A DNA stretch of 64,000 nucleotides from Streptomyces sp. NBC_01233 (GTDB lineage Bacteria; Actinomycetota; Actinomycetes; Streptomycetales; Streptomycetaceae): NCBI RefSeq assembly GCF_035989305.1, contig NZ_CP108514.1, positions 8,598,501 to 8,662,500 of the forward strand. The letters run 5' to 3'. Below the pieces are notes generated by a model. The model was not told the origin of the DNA, made no database searches, and saw only the letters and a program-made list of their open reading frames with translations. Shown here in pieces: positions 60,517 through 64,000 of the stretch (positions are counted from its first letter, which is position 1; each line of letters begins with the position of its first letter). Made by a program: the position numbers and the translations under genes.

Positions 60517-61759
60517 GCGGTGCCCCGGCGGCGTGCTGGGCCGCTGCGTGCCGGCCCGCGGCGGCGTGCTGGGCCGCGGCGTGCTGGACCACCGCCGCGT
60601 GCGCCAGAGCCAGTTCCACCACGTGCCGCGGGTCGGTGAGGGAGCGGCCGGTGAGCTGCTCCAGGCGGCGCAGCCGGTTGGAGACGGTGTTGCGGTGGCA
60701 GTACAGCCGCTGCGCCGCGTACGTGGTCGAGCCCTGGCAGGCGAGCCAGGTGCCGAGGGTGGTCATCAGGGTGCGCCGGTCCTCGACGGGCAGCGCGAGC
60801 ACCGGACCCAGCACCACCTGCCGCAGCCGGGCGGCGAGTTCGGCCTCGGCGGCGACCAGCGCCGCCGGCAGCCGCTCGTCCAGCAGCGCCGTGCGCGGAC
60901 CTCCGGACTCGGGAGCCGTGCGCAGCGCCAGGGCCGCCAGCCGGTGCGCCCCGGCCAGTTCGGCCGCCGCGCCGACGACCGGGCTGACCCCGGCGCGCAG
61001 ACCGAGCGGCGCGAGCAGCTCCCGTACGGAGTCCAGCGGATGGTGGCCCAGCTCCACCAGGCCGATCTCCCCGTCGCCGCGGACCCGCCACAGCACGCGC
61101 GGAGCGGGGGCGTTGCCCTGGCCCGGGGCCGGACCGGCGGACGGGCCGGCGGACAGGCCCTCGCCGCCGGACCCCACCACGACCACCGCGAACCGGCCCC
61201 GCTCCGGCAGGCCCAGCCGCGCCGCGGCCTCCGCGGCCGTCGGCCCGCCGCCGTCGGCCGCCCCGTCCAGCAGGACGTCCAGCAGGGCTGCCCGACGCTC
61301 CCGGTCACGGTCGGCGCGCGCGGCCTCGGTGCGGCGGTACGACTCGGTGACGGCGTCCGTCATCTGGTCCAGTACGTCCCATAGCGCGGTCGCGCCCGGC
61401 AGCAGACGGGGCAGCGCCGCCCGGTCGTGCGCGGCGACGGCCTCGGTGAGGGTCTGCCAGAGCACCCGGCCGCCGCGGCGGTAGGTGCGCAGCAGGGAGG
61501 CGAGCGGCAGCCCCTGTTCGGCCCGCAGCGCGCCCGTGGCCCGGGCGTCGGCGAGCTCGACCGGCAGGCCCCGCGAGCTGCGGACCAGCCCCTCGACGGC
61601 CTGGCGCAGGTGGTGCTGGATCCGCTCGCGCAGCTCGGCCCGGCCGAGCAGGGCGGCGTAGGCGGGATCCTCCGTCAGCGTCCGGTCGGCGAGCCGGTCC
61701 GCCGCGACGGCGATCCGGCGGGACAGGTCCTCGCGTATCTCCTCGATGATCCGCTCCAT
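60434..61759 (-). CDS. PucR/CdaR-type regulator with low-complexity tail
   Basis: 441 residues from ATG 61759. N-terminal RsbRD-like helical region (IAVAADRLADRTLTEDPAYA, IQHHLRQAVEGLVRSSRGLP), middle with LLDVLLDGAADGGGPTAAEA and VSPVVGAAAELAGAHRLAAL, and the C-terminal PucR HTH GSTTYAAQRLYCHRNTVSNR with LRRLEQLTGRSLTDPRHVVE. The last ~60 residues are Ala/His/Pro/Arg repeats (VVQHAAAQHAAAGRHAAAQH) and lie partly over the convergent permease remnant, so the normal stop may have been lost with that gene's damage. Regulatory target unknown. Confidence 0.85.
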   Translation of the reverse strand: MERIIEEIREDLSRRIAVAADRLADRTLTEDPAYAALLGRAELRERIQHHLRQAVEGLVRSSRGLPVELADARATGALRAEQGLPLASLLRTYRRGGRVLWQTLTEAVAAHDRAALPRLLPGATALWDVLDQMTDAVTESYRRTEAARADRDRERRAALLDVLLDGAADGGGPTAAEAAARLGLPERGRFAVVVVGSGGEGLSAGPSAGPAPGQGNAPAPRVLWRVRGDGEIGLVELGHHPLDSVRELLAPLGLRAGVSPVVGAAAELAGAHRLAALALRTAPESGGPRTALLDERLPAALVAAEAELAARLRQVVLGPVLALPVEDRRTLMTTLGTWLACQGSTTYAAQRLYCHRNTVSNRLRRLEQLTGRSLTDPRHVVELALAHAAVVQHAAAQHAAAGRHAAAQHAAGAPPTPPAARAARVSPTPAGTARRSPRRPA

Positions 61760-61833
61760 GACGGGCAGCCTGACACGGGGGAGGGGACGGTGGGGAGAGC
61801 CCGGGGCGGGCGCATCCGCTACCGTGAGCGAAG

Positions 61834-61849
61834 CACTGCACTTGCAGTG
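61834..61849. promoter_or_regulatory. Palindromic site upstream of tetR
   Basis: CACTGCA-CT-TGCAGTG: 7-bp perfect arms, 2-bp spacer, followed by ATCAATCGATG. It lies 53 bp before the tetR ATG. Likely operator of that TetR. Confidence 0.65.
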
Positions 61850-61901
61850 ATCAATCGATGTGCCTCACGCGATGTGCCGCACCCAGCCCCAGGGATCGCC
61901 C

Positions 61902-62465
61902 ATGCGCCAGAATCCGCAGCGCCGCGCCGCGCTGCTCGACGCCGCCATCGAAGTCCTTGCGCGCGAGGGCTCGCGCGGCCTGACGCTGCGCGCGGTGGAC
62001 GCCGAGGCGGGTGTGCCCACGGGCACCGCCTCGAACTACTTCGCCAACCGGGCCCAGCTGCTCGTGCAGATCCTGCACCGCACCCGTGAGCGGCTGACGC
62101 CGGACCCGGCGGACCTGGCCGGCCCGCCGGACACCGAGGTGCTGCTGACCCGGCTCCTGGAGCGGATGCGGCGCGAGCGCAGCGTGCACATCGCGATGCT
62201 GGAGCTGCGGCTGGAGGGCACCCGGCGCCCCGAACTCCAGGCGGAGCTGGCCGGTTTCCAGGGCGAGGAGCTGGAGGCGAACATCGCCTGGCACATGGAG
62301 GCCGGCCTGCCCGGGGACCGGCAGGGCGTGGTCCTGCTGTACCTCGCGATGCTGGGCCTGATCGTGGACGACCTGACCGCGCCGGCGATGCTGGAGGCCC
62401 ACCCGGCGGAGGGGCTCATCGAGACGATGGTCGAGCGCCTCCTCCCGGAGCGGTCCGCGGAGTGA
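61902..62465 (+). CDS. TetR-family regulator
   Basis: 187 residues from ATG 61902 (CAGGGATCGCCC before it). HTH spans ~5-52 (RRAALLDAAIEVLAREGSRG, LTLRAVDAEAGVPTGTASNY, FANRAQLLVQIL). C-terminal domain with TRRPELQAELAGFQGEELEA and YLAMLGLIVDDLTAPAML resembles TetR_C_6-type regulators. Candidate operator 61834-61849. The next gene (DUF6461) starts 57 bp on with its own site. Ligand and targets unknown. Confidence 0.92.
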   Translation: MRQNPQRRAALLDAAIEVLAREGSRGLTLRAVDAEAGVPTGTASNYFANRAQLLVQILHRTRERLTPDPADLAGPPDTEVLLTRLLERMRRERSVHIAMLELRLEGTRRPELQAELAGFQGEELEANIAWHMEAGLPGDRQGVVLLYLAMLGLIVDDLTAPAMLEAHPAEGLIETMVERLLPERSAE

Positions 62466-62522
62466 CTATCGTGCCGGTGAGGGAGCACCGGCATCGCGGG
62501 GGAGACCGTGGGGAGTGCAGGG

Positions 62523-63152
62523 ATGGCGCACATGGCCGAGGGCGGAGCCGGCGCGGCCGGTGGAATCCAGTGGCTGGCCGACTGGGACGGATGGTTCGTC
62601 GGCCTGACCTTCGCCCGGGGCATCGGCCCCGACGAACTCGCCGCGCGGCTCGGCGCGGTACCGGGGGTCCAGCCCGGGCCGCTGGGCGCGCTGGACGCCT
62701 GGAGCATGGTCACGGAGACGGTTGACGGGGACGGCGTGGCCCGGGTTGGCCGGTGGGGCGACTGGTCCTTCGCCGTGGAACACGGGCTGCCGGCCGGCGC
62801 GGAGCGGCTCGCCGAGGTCTCCCGGGGCGGCGTCGAGGCCGTCCACCTCGACCCCCAGCCCGACCATCCGCCCAAGCAGTTCGCGTATGCGCGGGGCGGC
62901 GAACTGGTGTGCTGCTTCGGCCTCGGCGAGGAATGCTGGCGCGGCGGCCACCAGCCGGACTTCCTGCTTCCGGAGCTGATCGCGGCCAAGATACTCGCGC
63001 CGGACGGCGCGTGCGCCCGCCCCGAGGAGGAACCGTTCGAGGGCCGCGACCGCCACACCCTCGCCGTCCTGGAACACCGCTTCGGGCTGTCCCTGCCGCG
63101 CCACCTGATCGAGGACACCCCGCTCCCGGCGTACGTGACCTGCACGCGCTAG
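62523..63152 (+). CDS. DUF6461 protein
   Basis: 209 residues from ATG 62523 behind GGGGAG. Features: WLADWDGWFVGLTFARGIGP, DELAARLGAVPGVQPGPLGA, WGDWSFAVEHGLPAGAERLA and KQFAYARGGELVCCFGLGEE, a known Streptomyces family without assigned role, often near toxin-like or immunity genes. No signal peptide or membrane segment. Follows the tetR gene on the same strand; cotranscription is possible. I do not infer a function. Confidence 0.8.
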   Translation: MAHMAEGGAGAAGGIQWLADWDGWFVGLTFARGIGPDELAARLGAVPGVQPGPLGALDAWSMVTETVDGDGVARVGRWGDWSFAVEHGLPAGAERLAEVSRGGVEAVHLDPQPDHPPKQFAYARGGELVCCFGLGEECWRGGHQPDFLLPELIAAKILAPDGACARPEEEPFEGRDRHTLAVLEHRFGLSLPRHLIEDTPLPAYVTCTR

Positions 63153-63274
63153 CGGAACCGACCGACAGGTATCCGGTGATCTTATGCTCAGGTTTACGCG
63201 AGTCCGCTGGTTTTGCGGCCGGTGAGCGACTTTGATGGGTTTGCCAGGCCTCGTACCGAGCAGGGGGACTCATC

Positions 63275-63517
63275 ATGGGTACCGACCACAGTCAGAAGGG
63301 CAGCGCGCCCACCCTGATCGGTTCCGTGCAGCGCGCGCTGCGCCTCGTGGAAGCGATGTACGCCGAAGGCGGGGCGACGGCCAAACGGCTCGCCCGGGTC
63401 ACCGGGATCCCGCTGCCCACGGTTTACCACCTCCTGCGGACCCTCAGCCACGAGGGGTACGTCCAGCGCGAAGGCGGCTCGTTCCGTCTCGCGGACGATC
63501 TTCCGCTCGCTTCGTGA
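63275..63517 (+). CDS. Short IclR-type winged-helix protein
   Basis: 80 residues from ATG 63275 (AGGGGGA upstream). SVQRALRLVEAMYAEGGATA, RLARVTGIPLPTVYHLLRTL and SHEGYVQREGGSFRLADDLP form the complete IclR N-terminal winged helix. The ~170-residue effector domain of full IclR proteins is missing: the frame stops at TGA 63517 (...PLAS) and no effector sequence follows in any frame. Either a stand-alone HTH protein or a truncated regulator. Lies upstream of the roadblock-like gene on the same strand. Confidence 0.75.
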   Translation: MGTDHSQKGSAPTLIGSVQRALRLVEAMYAEGGATAKRLARVTGIPLPTVYHLLRTLSHEGYVQREGGSFRLADDLPLAS

Positions 63518-63677
63518 TCAAATATCGACGCGTTCCGGCCAAGGTCTCACGTGCGTCATGGCATGTTCCAGCGGAAAATGCCAGAACGCCCTTTCGTACT
63601 GTGGAAGTTGAGTAAGTTCCCTCCTGTCGCGCCGTACGACCGTGCAAACAGCACGTCCGGCCGGGAGGGGAGCCCGC

Positions 63678-64000
63678 GTGCCCGGGATCGACGAATGCCT
63701 GCTCGAAGCCATGGCCCTGCCTGGTGCGCGGGGGGCCGCGCTGGTCGACTGGAGCAGCGGACTGGCCCTCGGCACCGCCGGGGAGTCGCCCGTGGGCGAC
63801 CACGAGACCACCGCCGCCGAGACCGCCGAGCTGGCCCGGGCGGCCGCCGAGTACGAGTCCTTCGCCACTCCGGCGTCGGGCGATGATACGGCCGGACCGC
63901 CCGTCGAGGACCTGATCGTCACGACCCGCTCCGGCTACCACGTCCTGCGCTTCGTCGACACGAGCTTCGACAGCAGCGTCTTCCTGCACCTGTGGCTCGA
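63678..64000 (+). CDS. Roadblock/LC7-like protein, cut by window end
   Basis: At least 107 residues from GTG 63678, behind GGAGGGGAG. VPGIDECLLEAMALPGARGA, ALVDWSSGLALGTAGESPVG, ETAELARAAAEYESF and VEDLIVTTRSGYHVLRFVDT resemble the roadblock-type beta-alpha fold used by Streptomyces conservon proteins (partners of Ras-like GTPases). No partner visible before the edge. The C-terminus and stop are outside the window, so length and family rest on the visible part. Confidence 0.75.
   Translation, partial: MPGIDECLLEAMALPGARGAALVDWSSGLALGTAGESPVGDHETTAAETAELARAAAEYESFATPASGDDTAGPPVEDLIVTTRSGYHVLRFVDTSFDSSVFLHLWL

Noticed and set aside
1..64000. tRNA, rRNA or riboswitch genes
   Set aside because: I looked for cloverleaf ends, rRNA signatures and common riboswitch cores and recognised none.

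Overview
The window reads as a Streptomyces chromosome segment. GC content is very high, third codon positions are nearly all G or C, genes start with ATG, GTG or one TTG behind GGAGG-type sites, and it carries lineage-typical families: an NsdA-type TPR regulator, DUF397, PucR/CdaR regulators, an ECF41 sigma factor, an F420-linked Ddn-type oxidoreductase, mycothiol-dependent-isomerase folds, a PAS-PP2C phosphatase and a roadblock-type gene. I saw no rRNA, tRNA or CRISPR array.

Layout. 0-6.2 kb is a scarred region: the 3' end of a phytoene-desaturase-type oxidoreductase, a decayed IS5-family element, a frameshifted DUF4267 gene, a DUF1772 gene divergent from its likely TetR repressor, a 3'-frameshifted alpha/beta hydrolase and an intact IS30-family element. 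6.2-20 kb holds small metabolic and regulatory genes: a Ddn-type reductase, an FAD monooxygenase/TetR pair around a 30-bp perfect palindrome, VOC and GNAT proteins, an AlkD-like protein, an NDH-2-like flavoprotein paired with an ECF41 sigma factor, an amber-interrupted GNAT gene, a secreted serine hydrolase, and a nitronate monooxygenase/acyl-CoA synthetase operon. 20.1-24.7 kb is a Tn7-like transposon (tnsA, tnsB, tniB, tniQ, tniQ fragment) whose genes overlap by 4 bp but carry three frameshifts. It lies between a DinB gene and a ChaA-type Ca2+/H+ antiporter gene.

28-40 kb is rich in acyl-CoA chemistry: a penicillin/aculeacin-acylase-type Ntn hydrolase divergent from a FadD, a BrkB membrane protein, PaaK with a PaaR-like operator, an alpha/beta hydrolase, a methyltransferase, then a divergent FadD / enoyl-CoA hydratase pair and a DUF35 + thiolase + thiolase operon of the kind used in sterol side-chain removal. 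A 3-ketosteroid-delta1-dehydrogenase-like gene follows at 47.6-49.4 kb. A 17-bp palindromic site (consensus TCTGAYRCTSMRTCAGA) occurs upstream of the nitronate monooxygenase operon, between fadD and the hydratase, and upstream of the dehydrogenase gene. This suggests one TetR-type regulon for steroid/isoprenoid acyl-CoA breakdown whose regulator is outside the window.

40-64 kb is mostly regulators and envelope genes: DUF397, ACT, a STAND-like ATPase without its usual LuxR tail, a three-repeat secreted protein, an MDMPI-like enzyme, a YjbR protein, an aminoglycoside-phosphotransferase-fold kinase divergent from an NsdA-like regulator, a PAS-PP2C phosphatase, a two-subunit isoquinoline-oxidoreductase-type molybdenum hydroxylase, two PucR-type regulators around an APC permease gene that has lost its middle, a TetR, DUF6461, a short IclR-type HTH protein and a roadblock-like gene cut by the window end.

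Lesions (frameshifts, nonsense codons, internal deletions) are concentrated in mobile or accessory genes, while long core-type ORFs are intact. I therefore read most of them as real decay, although sequencing error cannot be excluded for single-base shifts.
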